In this document: positions 8,893 to 18,392 of the stretch, piece after piece
Numbering within the stretch: the stretch's first letter is position 1
Layout: each line of letters opens with the position of its first letter
Origin: CAZGSN01 sp964371655
Lineage (GTDB): Bacteria; Desulfobacterota; Binatia; HRBIN30
Assembly: GCA_964371655.1 (NCBI GenBank)
Contig: CAYJOD010000009.1
Location: 75,868 to 139,867 of the forward strand
DNA length: 64,000 nucleotides
Direction of reading: 5' to 3'
Translations under genes and position numbers: made by a program
The notes under the pieces: generated by a model
The model's input: only the letters and a program-made list of their open reading frames with translations
Told to the model about the DNA's origin: nothing
Database searches by the model: none

Positions 8893-9369
8893 TCAGTTCA
8901 GCCCCCATACGTTGTCTCTACTGTGTATCGTCAGTGGCCTCCGACAGAACGCTCCACATCGAAGGTCGTCGATCTCCTTCCAGTCGTGATCCTGTCCGCC
9001 AAGCTTGTAAATGAAAACTCCAAGCCATGTGATGCCGCACTTTTTGCAGAAGCGGAACTTCAAGCGTGACCTGAGCCGTGACTCGCTATCTCTCTTCCGC
9101 GCGAGCCGCGTATGTATGTCGATCGCATCCTGTAACCGATCAGATCGAAACGCCTCTCGAACCTGCTCAACTTGCTGTGCAAAGGCCTCGGGCTCCTTGC
9201 TAAATCGTGTGTGTCTGCCTGCTCTTGGCAGCCGAACAGTATGTACAAAATACGTCCACAGGAGCCCCCGACTTCCGGCTCTACGCCCGAGCTCGGTAAT
9301 CGTACGCGTAGACCTTCGCCTTCGATACCCAACATTCGGTGACTTCTCTTGGTCCCCGCCCCGGCCGCG
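8893..9369 (-). pseudogene. AT-richer stretch with a zinc-ribbon-like open frame lacking a start codon
   Basis: The 890 bases between 8478 and 9369 hold no ordinary gene. On the minus strand a frame with no stop runs from just after the antitoxin stop codon (9370) to a TGA at 8893. Its last ~100 codons look protein-like: a charged helix (SKEPEAFAQQVEQVREAF) and then FCKKCGITWLGVFIYK, followed by two more cysteines (LRCGAFC), a possible CxxC...CxxxC zinc ribbon. Only a TTG (codon top at 9063) could start it, leaving 56 codons. Base composition is lower in GC than the surroundings. It may be a decayed or laterally acquired fragment. Confidence 0.35.
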
Positions 9370-9705
9370 TCAGCGAACGCGGCGACGGCGTGACGTCGCC
9401 TGCGTAGGTCGAGTGGGCTTCGCGCCGCGATCGGGCGCGGCGGCTGGCTCAGCCGTTCCCTCGACGTCGAGATCCTCCAGCCGCACACCACGCCCCGCGC
9501 GCAGGCTAGCGCGAGCTGTGGCGATGCGACTCAAGAACCGCGGATCGTTTTCGAGACGGTAGTCGAACCAATCATCCTCGGACTCGAAGCCGATGAGAAG
9601 ACCAGCCGCCTTACCGTGGCGGGTGATCACGATCTCCTCCTTCGCCGCTTGGCGGAGATATCGGGAAAGATCATCCTTCACATCGGATAATGCCACTTCC
9701 TTCAT
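9370..9705 (-). CDS. Phd/YefM-family antitoxin
   Basis: A 111-aa protein. Residues 1-50 match the Phd/YefM DNA-binding fold: MKEVALSDVKDDLSRYLRQA, then KEEIVITRHGKAAGLLIGFE. The rest (FDYRLENDPRFLSRIATARASLRAGRGV) is the toxin-binding tail typical of the family, extended by a low-complexity basic end. The ATG (9705-9703) overlaps the toxin stop in the sequence TAATG, so the two genes are translationally coupled, with toxin first. The antitoxin neutralises the toxin and, with it, probably represses the shared promoter. Confidence 0.88.
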   Translation of the reverse strand: MKEVALSDVKDDLSRYLRQAAKEEIVITRHGKAAGLLIGFESEDDWFDYRLENDPRFLSRIATARASLRAGRGVRLEDLDVEGTAEPAAAPDRGAKPTRPTQATSRRRRVR

Positions 9706-10022
9706 TACGTGTTCTCTCCTTGCCCTTCGCCGCTCTGCTCGCCATGGCGCGCGAGCCACGCCGCGGCTTCGGACTTCGTCACGATCGCAAGTACCTCGAC
9801 GGCCGCGTCGGTCACGTCGTAGAAGACCCGAACGTCCTCCACCCGCAGGCGATACTGGGGTCGCCGCATACCCCGGAGGCGTTTGATCCGACTCTTACTG
9901 ATCTTCGTGGGCTCGTGCCGCAGCCATCGCTCCATTGCATCTCGTACCGCTGCTCGCCAGCGGGCTTTGAGCGCCGTGAAATCGGCCTTCGCCTCGGGGG
10001 CCAGAATGATCTCTCGACGCAT
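9705..10022 (-). CDS. RelE/ParE-family toxin
   Basis: A 105-aa basic protein with the RelE/ParE plan: N-terminal helices (MRREIILAPEAKADFTALKA, WRAAVRDAMERWL) and then beta strands including LRGMRRPQYRLRVEDVRVFYDV and EVLAIVTKSEAAAWL. RelE-type members cut mRNA on the ribosome and ParE-type members poison gyrase; the sequence alone does not decide between them. The start codon lies within a palindrome (10021-10034) and has no Shine-Dalgarno sequence; an in-frame TAG 15 bases upstream rules out extension. This suggests a leaderless transcript. It precedes its antitoxin, the reverse of the usual phd-doc/yefM-yoeB order. Confidence 0.85.
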   Translation of the reverse strand: MRREIILAPEAKADFTALKARWRAAVRDAMERWLRHEPTKISKSRIKRLRGMRRPQYRLRVEDVRVFYDVTDAAVEVLAIVTKSEAAAWLARHGEQSGEGQGENT

Positions 10023-10056
10023 TCTGGCCAGAATCTAGCCAGAATTGGAATTCTGG
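10021..10056 (-). promoter_or_regulatory. Double palindromic operator of the toxin-antitoxin module
   Basis: Two related palindromes are adjacent: ATTCTGGCCAGAAT at 10021-10034 (perfect, 14 bp) and CCAGAATTGGAATTCTGG at 10039-10056 (one mismatched pair). They share the half-site CCAGAAT. The first overlaps the toxin start codon. Position and spacing are what is expected for cooperative binding of a toxin-antitoxin complex; the role is inferred. Confidence 0.7.
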
Positions 10057-10251
10057 TCAAACGGCTGAAGCTGGCAACCGACCGCGGTGGGCAAGACGCC
10101 CGATCGCCGTCCGGGAAGACCACCCGCTACCCGCCGTCGGAATCTTTGTCGGAGCTGTCTGAAAGGTTGCCACTGTTTGATCTACTTGCCTCGACCCAAC
10201 TGAGGTTTGCGGGTTGAATGCGCCTCACGCCGTGTTAGCTAGACGCCTTCC

Positions 10252-11610
10252 ATGAGCCAGATGACCCCGCGCGAGATCGTCTCCGAGTTGGACCGTTTCA
10301 TTGTCGGACAGCGTAACGCCAAACGGGCGGTTGCGGTGGCCTTGCGCAACCGCTGGCGCCGCCAGCAGGTCGCGCCCGAGCTACGCGACGAAATCGCCCC
10401 CAAGAACATCATCATGATCGGACCCACAGGAGTGGGTAAGACCGAAATCTCGCGGCGCTTGGCCAAGCTGTCACAGGCGCCGTTTCTCAAAGTCGAGGCG
10501 ACGAAGTTCACCGAGGTCGGGTACGTCGGCCGCGACGTCGAGTCGATCATCCGTGATCTCACCGAGATGACCGTCAAGGCGGTGAAGGACGAGGAACAGG
10601 AGAAGGTGCAGGTCAAAGCGCGCGAGGTCGCCGAGGAGCGCGTGCTCGACCTGCTGCTGCCCCCGTCTGCTCCACTCGAACGTCGTGTACAGCCGATCGG
10701 CGAGGTGAGCGCGCCCGACGAAGAGTCCGCCGGTGCCACGCGCGAGAAGCTGCGACGTATGCTGCGCGAGGGCAAGCTCGATGATCGCTTCGTCGAGATC
10801 GAGGTCGCGAAGTCGGCCATTCCGATGGTCGAGGTGTTCGCCCCGCAGGGCATGGAAGACATGGAGTCGCAGCTCAAGGACATGTTCTCCAACATCATGC
10901 CCAAGAAGTCGAAGAAGCAGCGCCTGAACATCGCCGACGCCATCGAGATGCTCACGGTCGAGGAAGCGTCGAAGCTGGTCGATATGGAGATGGTGACCAA
11001 GGAGGCCGTGCGTCGCGTCGAGCAATCGGGCATCGTGTTCATCGACGAGATCGACAAGATCACCGGCCGCGAAGGTGCCGCCGGTCCGGATGTGTCGCGC
11101 CAAGGCGTGCAGCGCGACCTGCTGCCGATCGTCGAAGGCTGCACGGTGAGCACCAAGTACGGCATGGTGCGTACCGATCACATTCTGTTCGTCGCCTCGG
11201 GTGCCTTCCATACCTCGAAGCCTTCCGATCTGATCCCCGAGTTCCAGGGGCGCTTCCCGATCCGTGTCGAGCTCGAGCCGCTGACCAAGGACGATTTCGT
11301 CCGCATTCTCACTGAACCGCAGAACGCCCTGATCAAGCAGTACGTAGCGCTGTTGCAGACCGAAGCCGTCGCCCTCGTATTCCGCGAAGACGCGATCCAC
11401 GAAATCGCCGATATCGCCGCGCGCGTGAACCAGAACACGGAGAACATCGGGGCGCGGCGCCTGCATACCGTGGTCGAGCGCTTGCTCGAAGGGGTATCGT
11501 TCGATGCGCCCGAGCTTGGCGGTCAAGAGATCGTCATCGACGCCGCCTACGTTCGTGAGAAGCTCAGCGGTATCGTCGAAGACGAAGATCTGTCACGGTA
11601 CATTCTCTGA
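10252..11610 (+). CDS. hslU: ATP-dependent protease ATPase subunit HslU (ClpY)
   Basis: A 452-aa AAA+ unfoldase that feeds substrates to the HslV peptidase. Walker A GPTGVGKT is at residues 57-64, the pore loop GYVGRD at 90-95, the I domain at about 110-240, Walker B IVFIDEID at 261-268, and the conserved C-terminus ending LSRYIL, the tail that docks into HslV. All key residues are intact. Oddly, no hslV lies upstream; the toxin-antitoxin module occupies that place. The gene is followed after 82 bp by argB. No obvious Shine-Dalgarno precedes the ATG. Confidence 0.97.
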   Translation: MSQMTPREIVSELDRFIVGQRNAKRAVAVALRNRWRRQQVAPELRDEIAPKNIIMIGPTGVGKTEISRRLAKLSQAPFLKVEATKFTEVGYVGRDVESIIRDLTEMTVKAVKDEEQEKVQVKAREVAEERVLDLLLPPSAPLERRVQPIGEVSAPDEESAGATREKLRRMLREGKLDDRFVEIEVAKSAIPMVEVFAPQGMEDMESQLKDMFSNIMPKKSKKQRLNIADAIEMLTVEEASKLVDMEMVTKEAVRRVEQSGIVFIDEIDKITGREGAAGPDVSRQGVQRDLLPIVEGCTVSTKYGMVRTDHILFVASGAFHTSKPSDLIPEFQGRFPIRVELEPLTKDDFVRILTEPQNALIKQYVALLQTEAVALVFREDAIHEIADIAARVNQNTENIGARRLHTVVERLLEGVSFDAPELGGQEIVIDAAYVREKLSGIVEDEDLSRYIL

Positions 11611-11692
11611 TGAAGGGCCTTGAGACTAAGGGCTGCGGCGCTTGCCACTGAACACTGCACACTGACCACTGATCCCTGACGACTGAACACTA

Positions 11693-12607
11693 ATGAAAGA
11701 AGTCATTGCCAAGGCCGAGGTACTTCTCGAGGCTCTGCCGTACATTCGTCGTTATTCAGGCAAGACGATGGTCATCAAGTACGGTGGCCACGCAATGATC
11801 GACGAGGAGCTCAAGGAGAGCTTCGCACAAGACATCGTGCTGCTGAAGTTCATCGGCATCAATCCGGTGATCGTCCACGGCGGCGGCCCCCAAATCAACG
11901 ATCTGCTGAAGCGACTCAACATCGAATCGCAGTTCGTGCGCGGCATGCGCGTCACCGATCAGCCGACCATGGACGTCGTCGAGATGGTCCTCGGCAAGAT
12001 CAACAAGGAGATCGTCACCTTGATCAGCCGCCACGGCGGCAAAGCAGTGGGGCTGTCGGGCAAGGACGGCGATCTGATCCTCGCCGGCAAGTTGACCGTC
12101 ATCGCCGAGGACGGCGGCGAGCATTACAAGGTGGATATCGGCATGGTCGGGGAGGTGCGCGCCGTGAACCCAACGGTGATCGAGACGCTCGACCGCAGCG
12201 ACTTCATTCCGGTCATCGCACCCGTCGGGGTCGGGGAGAAGGGCGAGACCTACAACATCAACGCCGACGCCGTCGCCGGCAAGGTCGCCGAGTCCCTGCA
12301 CGCCGAGAAGCTCATCCTGCTGACCGATGTCCCCGGGATCAAAGGGGCCGACGGCGAGGTCATCTCGACGCTCGACGCCGACCAGGCCGACGCCCTGATT
12401 CGCCAAGGCGTCGTCGACGGCGGCATGATCCCGAAGGTGGAATGCTGCATCAATGCTCTGCGCGGTGGCGCACAGAAGACCCATATCGTCGACGGCCGCG
12501 TCAAGCATGCCGTGCTGCTCGAAATCTTCACCCATGAAGGCGTCGGCACACAGGTCGTGCGCCCCACACAGCGCGGCGGCACGACGCGTCAGCGCGCTCG
12601 CTCCTGA
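11693..12607 (+). CDS. argB: Acetylglutamate kinase ArgB
   Basis: A 304-aa amino-acid kinase that phosphorylates N-acetylglutamate, the second step of arginine synthesis. Motifs are KTMVIKYGGHAM near the N-terminus (phosphate-binding Lys/Gly), VIVHGGGPQINDLL (substrate loop), SGKDGDLI, and the C-terminal DGGMIPKVECC region of the nucleotide site. A helix precedes the first motif (VIAKAEVLLEALPYIRRY), as in arginine-feedback-inhibited ArgB enzymes, so feedback control is likely. The 82 bp upstream contain CACTGAACACTG/CACTGACCACTG repeat DNA and no clear ribosome site. Confidence 0.97.
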   Translation: MKEVIAKAEVLLEALPYIRRYSGKTMVIKYGGHAMIDEELKESFAQDIVLLKFIGINPVIVHGGGPQINDLLKRLNIESQFVRGMRVTDQPTMDVVEMVLGKINKEIVTLISRHGGKAVGLSGKDGDLILAGKLTVIAEDGGEHYKVDIGMVGEVRAVNPTVIETLDRSDFIPVIAPVGVGEKGETYNINADAVAGKVAESLHAEKLILLTDVPGIKGADGEVISTLDADQADALIRQGVVDGGMIPKVECCINALRGGAQKTHIVDGRVKHAVLLEIFTHEGVGTQVVRPTQRGGTTRQRARS

Positions 12608-12717
12608 AGCCGGCGCGCCGGAGCGTGAGGCACCGGATTTGTGCCTCCGTCCTGGAATGCGTCGCGCTCGGACGCTAGGGGTGTCGGCTTCCGAATTTCG
12701 CCGAGACGAGCCAGAGA

Positions 12718-13902
12718 ATGACCAATCGCGAGATCATCGACCTGAACGAGCGCTACCTGTTCCCGACCTATCCACGGGCGCCGCTGGCACTCGTACGCGG
12801 GCAAGGATGCCGCGTTTGGGACGCGGACGGCAAGGAGTACCTCGACTTCTTTGCGAGCACGGTCGTCACCGCCCTGGGGCACGCGCACCCGCGTCTGACG
12901 CGGGCGATCTGCGAGCAGGCCGCGAAGATCCTGCACGTCTCCAATCTCCATCACAGTGAACCGCAGGCCATCCTTGCGCAGCTGCTGTGCGAGCACTCGT
13001 TCGCGGATCGGGTATTCCTGTGCAACAGCGGCGCCGAGGCCAACGAGGCGGCGATCAAGCTGGCGCGCAAGTACGGCGCCGATTATGGCGACGGCCGCTT
13101 CGAAATCATCACCGCCATCGGTTCCTTCCACGGTCGTACGATCGCGACGATTACCGCCACCGGCCAGGAGAAAGTACGCCGCGGCTTCCAGCCGCTGCCC
13201 GAAGGCTTTCGCTACGCGCCGTTCGCCGACGCCGCGGCGCTGGAGTCGGCGCTGTCGCCGCGCACCATCGCCGTCATGCTCGAACCGGTGCAGGGTGAAG
13301 GCGGGATTCTGGCGCCGCCGCCAAGCTACCTACAGCAGGTGCGTGAGCTCTGCGATCGCCACGACCTGCTGCTGATCCTTGACGAGGTGCAGACCGGAGT
13401 CGGTCGCACCGGCACGATGTTCGCGTACGAACAGAGCGGCGTCATCCCCGACATCATGACTCTCGCCAAAGGATTGGGCTCCGGCGTCGCCATCGGCGCG
13501 ATGCTGTCTAGCGAGCGCATCGCCGCGGCGTTTAGCGTCGGCACCCATGGGACGACGTTCGGCGGCAACGCCCTCGCGTGCGCCGCCGCGATCGCCGTGC
13601 TCCGCAGTGTGCTCGAAGACGGCGTGCTGCAGAACTGCGTCGCACAAGGCGCCTATCTGGTCGAGCGCCTGCGCGCTTTGCAGGCCAAGCACTCGCGCAT
13701 CCGCGACGTACGCGGCCTCGGCTTGCTGATCGGCGCCGAGCTCGACGGCCCGGGCGCAGCCGTGGTCGATGCCTGTCGCGAGCGCGGCCTGATCATCAAT
13801 TGCACCGCGGAGAAGGTTCTGCGCTTTTCGCCGCCGCTGATCGTGTTGCGTCGCGAAGTCGACCAAGCCATGGAAATCCTCGATGGGGTGCTGTCGCTAT
13901 GA
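12718..13902 (+). CDS. argD: Acetylornithine aminotransferase ArgD
   Basis: A 394-aa class-III PLP aminotransferase that converts N-acetylglutamate semialdehyde to N-acetylornithine; many members also act in lysine synthesis. Visible features: LFPTYPRAPLALVRGQGCRV at the N-terminus, FLCNSGAEANEAAIKLARK (PLP phosphate binding), LILDEVQTGVGRTG, and the PLP-lysine segment DIMTLAKGLGSGVAIGAM. Its stop overlaps the argF start in ATGA (13899-13902), indicating translational coupling. Confidence 0.96.
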   Translation: MTNREIIDLNERYLFPTYPRAPLALVRGQGCRVWDADGKEYLDFFASTVVTALGHAHPRLTRAICEQAAKILHVSNLHHSEPQAILAQLLCEHSFADRVFLCNSGAEANEAAIKLARKYGADYGDGRFEIITAIGSFHGRTIATITATGQEKVRRGFQPLPEGFRYAPFADAAALESALSPRTIAVMLEPVQGEGGILAPPPSYLQQVRELCDRHDLLLILDEVQTGVGRTGTMFAYEQSGVIPDIMTLAKGLGSGVAIGAMLSSERIAAAFSVGTHGTTFGGNALACAAAIAVLRSVLEDGVLQNCVAQGAYLVERLRALQAKHSRIRDVRGLGLLIGAELDGPGAAVVDACRERGLIINCTAEKVLRFSPPLIVLRREVDQAMEILDGVLSL

Positions 13903-14813
13903 AGCGTGACTTCCTGAGCCTGCGTGATTTCACGCGCGCCGAGCTTGAAGAGATCGTCGACCTCACCGCGCGCCTGAAGCGTGAGCTCAAAGCCGGACGG
14001 CGCGAACCTTTGCTCGCCGGGAAATCGCTGGCGATGATTTTCGAGAAGCCCAGCCTGCGCACGCGCGTGACCTTCGAAGTCGGCATGACCCAACTCGGCG
14101 GCTACGCCATCAACCTGACTCACAAGGACATCCAGCTGGGCGAGCGTGAATCGGTCGCCGACATCGCGCGCAACCTCGATCGCTGGGTCGATCTGATCAT
14201 GGCGCGCACCTTCGCCCATGAAACGCTCGTCGAGCTTGCCAGTCATGCCCGGGTGCCGGTGATCAACGGCTTGTCGGACCTGCTGCACCCGTGCCAGGTC
14301 CTCACCGACTGCTTCACGATCTGGGAGAAGCGCGAGCGCCTCGACGGCCTGCGCATCGCGTTTATCGGCGATGGCAACAACATGGCCAACTCGTGGATGA
14401 ACGCGGCGGCGGCCTTCGGCTTCGAGTTGGTGATCGCTTGCCCCAAGGAGTACGAGCCCGACGCGGGGATGGCCGCCGCGGCTCGTGGCAAAGGGGCGCG
14501 TTTGAGCCTCACCCAAGACGCCCGCGAGGCGGCGCGCGACGCCGACGTTCTGTACACGGATGTCTGGACCAGCATGGGTCAGGAGGAAGAAGCCGAGCAG
14601 CGGCGCCGTGACTTTGCCGCGTATCAGATCAATGGCGACTTGCTACGGCGCGCCCACCGCGACGCCATCGTCATGCATTGCTTGCCGGCGCATCGCGGCG
14701 AGGAAATTACCGCCGAGGTGATCGACGGTCCGCAGTCGATCGTTTTCGACGAAGCTGAGAATCGGCTGCACACGCAGAAGGCCATCATGGTGTGGCTGAT
14801 GGAGAAGGCTTGA
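13899..14813 (+). CDS. argF: Ornithine carbamoyltransferase ArgF
   Basis: A 304-aa enzyme that makes citrulline from ornithine and carbamoyl phosphate. The carbamoyl-phosphate motif is EKPSLRTRVTFEVG (the family's S-T-R-T-R is S-L-R-T-R here), with HPCQ at the second site and the ornithine-side motif HCLPAHRGEE. Length is standard. The start is the ATG inside the ATGA overlap with argD; longer in-frame extensions run into argD and are not credible. Confidence 0.96.
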   Translation: MKRDFLSLRDFTRAELEEIVDLTARLKRELKAGRREPLLAGKSLAMIFEKPSLRTRVTFEVGMTQLGGYAINLTHKDIQLGERESVADIARNLDRWVDLIMARTFAHETLVELASHARVPVINGLSDLLHPCQVLTDCFTIWEKRERLDGLRIAFIGDGNNMANSWMNAAAAFGFELVIACPKEYEPDAGMAAAARGKGARLSLTQDAREAARDADVLYTDVWTSMGQEEEAEQRRRDFAAYQINGDLLRRAHRDAIVMHCLPAHRGEEITAEVIDGPQSIVFDEAENRLHTQKAIMVWLMEKA

Positions 14814-14848
14814 GAGTTTGTGAAGAAATGCCCGCAGCCAACATCCTC

Positions 14849-14978
14849 CCCCGTTCGCCCCGAGTAGCGACCCCTCTTCTGGGTCGCGTATCGAGGGGCC
14901 AGCATGTAGGCAGATCAAAGGCGTACGGTCCCTCGATACGCGCCCTGGAAAGACGGGCGCTACTCGGGACGAACGGGT
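14849..14978. repeat. About 130-bp palindromic repeat between argF and argG
   Basis: The arms are CCCGTTCGCCCCGAGTAGCG at the left and its counterpart CGCTACTCGGGACGAACGGG at the right, with an inner pair CGTATCGAGGGG / CCCTCGATACGCG. The space from 14814 to 15180 holds only this element and the repeat at 15025-15107; no gene. Confidence 0.8.
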
Positions 14979-15024
14979 GGGAGTCCGGCTGCTGGAGTTT
15001 TCCACGGCCTCTGAGAACAAGAAC

Positions 15025-15107
15025 GACCACGGATCACACGGATTGCACGGATGCGGAGAGCAGCTTCAGAGCCTTTCTATCCGTGAATTCCGTGCCATCC
15101 GTGGTTC
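15025..15107. repeat. Short palindromic repeat related to the CACGGATGGA family
   Basis: The arms ACCACGGATCACACGGATTG and GAATTCCGTGCCATCCGTGG are inverted. It shares the CACGGAT/ATCCGTG words with the 180-bp elements at 4726 and 41365 but has its own core. Confidence 0.6.
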
Positions 15108-15180
15108 GGGACGATTCGCTTGCGCGGAATCTTCGCGCCACGACAAGATGATGGACTTCAGTCACACAGGACTAGGACAG

Positions 15181-16383
<1,203 letters not shown>

Positions 16384-16408
16384 GCCCGGCACGCAGGACT
16401 CAAGACTC

Positions 16409-17461
16409 ATGAAGGTAGGTATCGCCGGGTTCCCACGTTGTGGGAAGACCACCATTTTCAATGCTCTCACCGGGCAACAAGCGCACGTGGGTGGGTTTGG
16501 TGAGCCCGGCAAGGTTCACCTGGGAACGATCAAGGTGCCGGATGCGCGCATCGATCGACTCGCCGAGATCCACAAGCCGCGCAAGACGACGTACGCGGAG
16601 ATGATGTTCGTCGACTTCCCCGCCGCCACCGAGGGCGAGAAGAGCACGGCGCTGGAGTCGACGACTCTGACGCAGATGCGTGAGACCGACGCGCTGGTGC
16701 AAGTCGTGCGCGGCTTCGACGACCCGATCAGCGGCGCGGCGCCCGATCCCGTGCGCGACTTGGACAGCTTCAAGGCGGAGCTCATCCTGTCGGACTTGGT
16801 GCTGATCGAGCGTCGCCTCGAGCGGCTGAAGAAGGAGAAGGGTAAGGAGAAGGAGCAGGCCATATTGGAGCGCTGCAAGGAGACGCTCGACGCCGAACGG
16901 GTTCTGCGTACCCTGGAGCTCACGCCGGAAGAGGTTACCGCGATCTCCGGCTTCGGTTTCATCTCGCGCCGGCCTCTGATGGCCGTGTTGAACGTCGGCG
17001 AAGATAACGTGCACGGCGATATGCCCGCCGTTGTCGGAAGCTTTCTGAAGACCGAAGGCATCGAAGGCCTCGTGCTCTCGGGTAAAATCGAGATGGAGAT
17101 TGCCTCCCTCGAAGCCGACGATCGCCAGGCATTTCTGGAGGATCTCGGGCTCAAGGAACCGGCGCGCGACCGCTTCATCCGCGCCGCCTATGCGCTGCTC
17201 GACCAGATCAGTTTTCTCACCGCGGGTGAGGACGAAGTTCGCGCCTGGACGATCCGCCGCGGCACCTCGGCTCTGAAAGCGGCGGGCAAGATCCATAGCG
17301 ACATCGAACGCGGCTTCATCCGCGCCGAGATCGTGCACTACGACGACTTCGTGCAGCTCGGCACCGAGGCCAAGTGCCGCGAAGCCGGGAAGCTGCGTTT
17401 GGAAGGCAAGGAGTACGTCGTCAAAGACGGCGACATCATCCATTTCCGCTTCAACGTTTGA
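16409..17461 (+). CDS. ychF: YchF/OLA1-family GTPase/ATPase
   Basis: A 350-aa TRAFAC-class nucleotide hydrolase with an Obg-like fold. Walker A is GFPRCGKTT near the N-terminus; G3-like FVDFPA and the helical coiled-coil insert (RRLERLKKEKGKEKEQAILE) follow, and the C-terminal ~85 residues are the TGS/DUF933 domain (AWTIRRGTSALKAAGKIHSD, EIVHYDDF, VKDGDIIHFRFNV). YchF proteins bind ribosomes and favour ATP over GTP. It is slightly shorter than E. coli YchF. It starts 25 bp after argG. Confidence 0.92.
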   Translation: MKVGIAGFPRCGKTTIFNALTGQQAHVGGFGEPGKVHLGTIKVPDARIDRLAEIHKPRKTTYAEMMFVDFPAATEGEKSTALESTTLTQMRETDALVQVVRGFDDPISGAAPDPVRDLDSFKAELILSDLVLIERRLERLKKEKGKEKEQAILERCKETLDAERVLRTLELTPEEVTAISGFGFISRRPLMAVLNVGEDNVHGDMPAVVGSFLKTEGIEGLVLSGKIEMEIASLEADDRQAFLEDLGLKEPARDRFIRAAYALLDQISFLTAGEDEVRAWTIRRGTSALKAAGKIHSDIERGFIRAEIVHYDDFVQLGTEAKCREAGKLRLEGKEYVVKDGDIIHFRFNV

Positions 17462-17473
17462 ACACGGCCCGAC

Positions 17474-18169
17474 ATGCACCGTCGCTTTCGCCAACGATCT
17501 CTTGCCGCGATCCTCACCCTCGCCTCCACGGCGGCGATCCCGCGTCTCGCCGCGTTCGCTCAGGACGCGACGCCCGTACCCGCGCTGCCTGAATCGGCGC
17601 AGTCGCTGGCCACGAAGGCGCTAGAGTGCCTGGCCCGCGGCGAGAACGGAGTCAGCAACGAGGCGCGCCTCGCCGCCTACCGCGAAGGCCTGCGTGATGC
17701 GGAGGCGGCGGTGTCGGCGGATGATGAAAACGCGGATGCGCACTATGCCGTGTTCGCCAACCACGGTCGTATCATGCTGCTCGAAGGCGGCGTCGCCAAC
17801 CCCTTCAACGTGTACGTCGTCAACCGCGAGCTCAATCGGACCTTGGAGCTGAATCCAAATCACGTCGACGCTCTCGCCGCCAAAGGCGACATGCTGCGCC
17901 AGCTGCCACGTCTTCTCGGCGGCGACCTGCACGAGGCGGCCCAATATCTCCGACGTGCGATTGAGCTCGACCGCAGCGCGATTCGCCCCCGCATCGAGCT
18001 CGCCGAGATCTACCGCGATCTTGGCCATCCCGAGCTCGGCATCCCGTACCTGGAGAACGCGGCGGAGGTCGCACGGCACGACGGAAAGTACGATCTGCTC
18101 AATGAGATTCAGAGCCAGCTGCAGCTCTTGCACTCCGGCTCGAGCGCCGCGCTCGACGACGGGCATTAG
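17474..18169 (+). CDS. Exported TPR-like protein
   Basis: A 231-aa protein with an N-terminal signal sequence (MHRRFRQRSLAAILTLASTA, cleavage likely after AFA near residue 29). The mature part is helical and repeats the TPR pattern: DENADAHYAVFANHGRIMLL, LNPNHVDALAAKGDMLRQLP, AAQYLRRAIELDRSAIRPRI, AEIYRDLGHPELGIPYL. It starts 12 bp after ychF, so it is probably co-transcribed. Likely a periplasmic scaffold; partner unknown. Confidence 0.75.
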   Translation: MHRRFRQRSLAAILTLASTAAIPRLAAFAQDATPVPALPESAQSLATKALECLARGENGVSNEARLAAYREGLRDAEAAVSADDENADAHYAVFANHGRIMLLEGGVANPFNVYVVNRELNRTLELNPNHVDALAAKGDMLRQLPRLLGGDLHEAAQYLRRAIELDRSAIRPRIELAEIYRDLGHPELGIPYLENAAEVARHDGKYDLLNEIQSQLQLLHSGSSAALDDGH

Positions 18170-18176
18170 TGGTTAG

Positions 18177-18346
18177 CTGCGCAGGCAGAGACGCCTGCGC
18201 CACCAGACGAGCGCCTTCTTCGCAACCTCTGAAGGGCCGTGAAACACTCGGTCCACTCTGCCAAACACCCGATCGGTGCGCGCGGCGCACCCTACCCTTC
18301 GCACCGAATCTCAAAGTGATCTCGTAGGGTGCGCCGTGCGCACCGA
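18177..18346. repeat. Two intergenic palindromes
   Basis: At 18177-18202 is a GCGCAGGCAGAGACGCCTGCGC hairpin, related to copies at 21549-21607 and 22234-22252. At 18273-18346 is an inverted repeat with arms TCGGTGCGCGCGGCGCACCC and GGGTGCGCCGTGCGCACCGA; a second copy of this family lies at 41577-41648. Confidence 0.8.
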
Positions 18347-18392
18347 AATGCGGCGGACGCGATGCCACGATCGGTTCCCAGCCGCTACGTCT

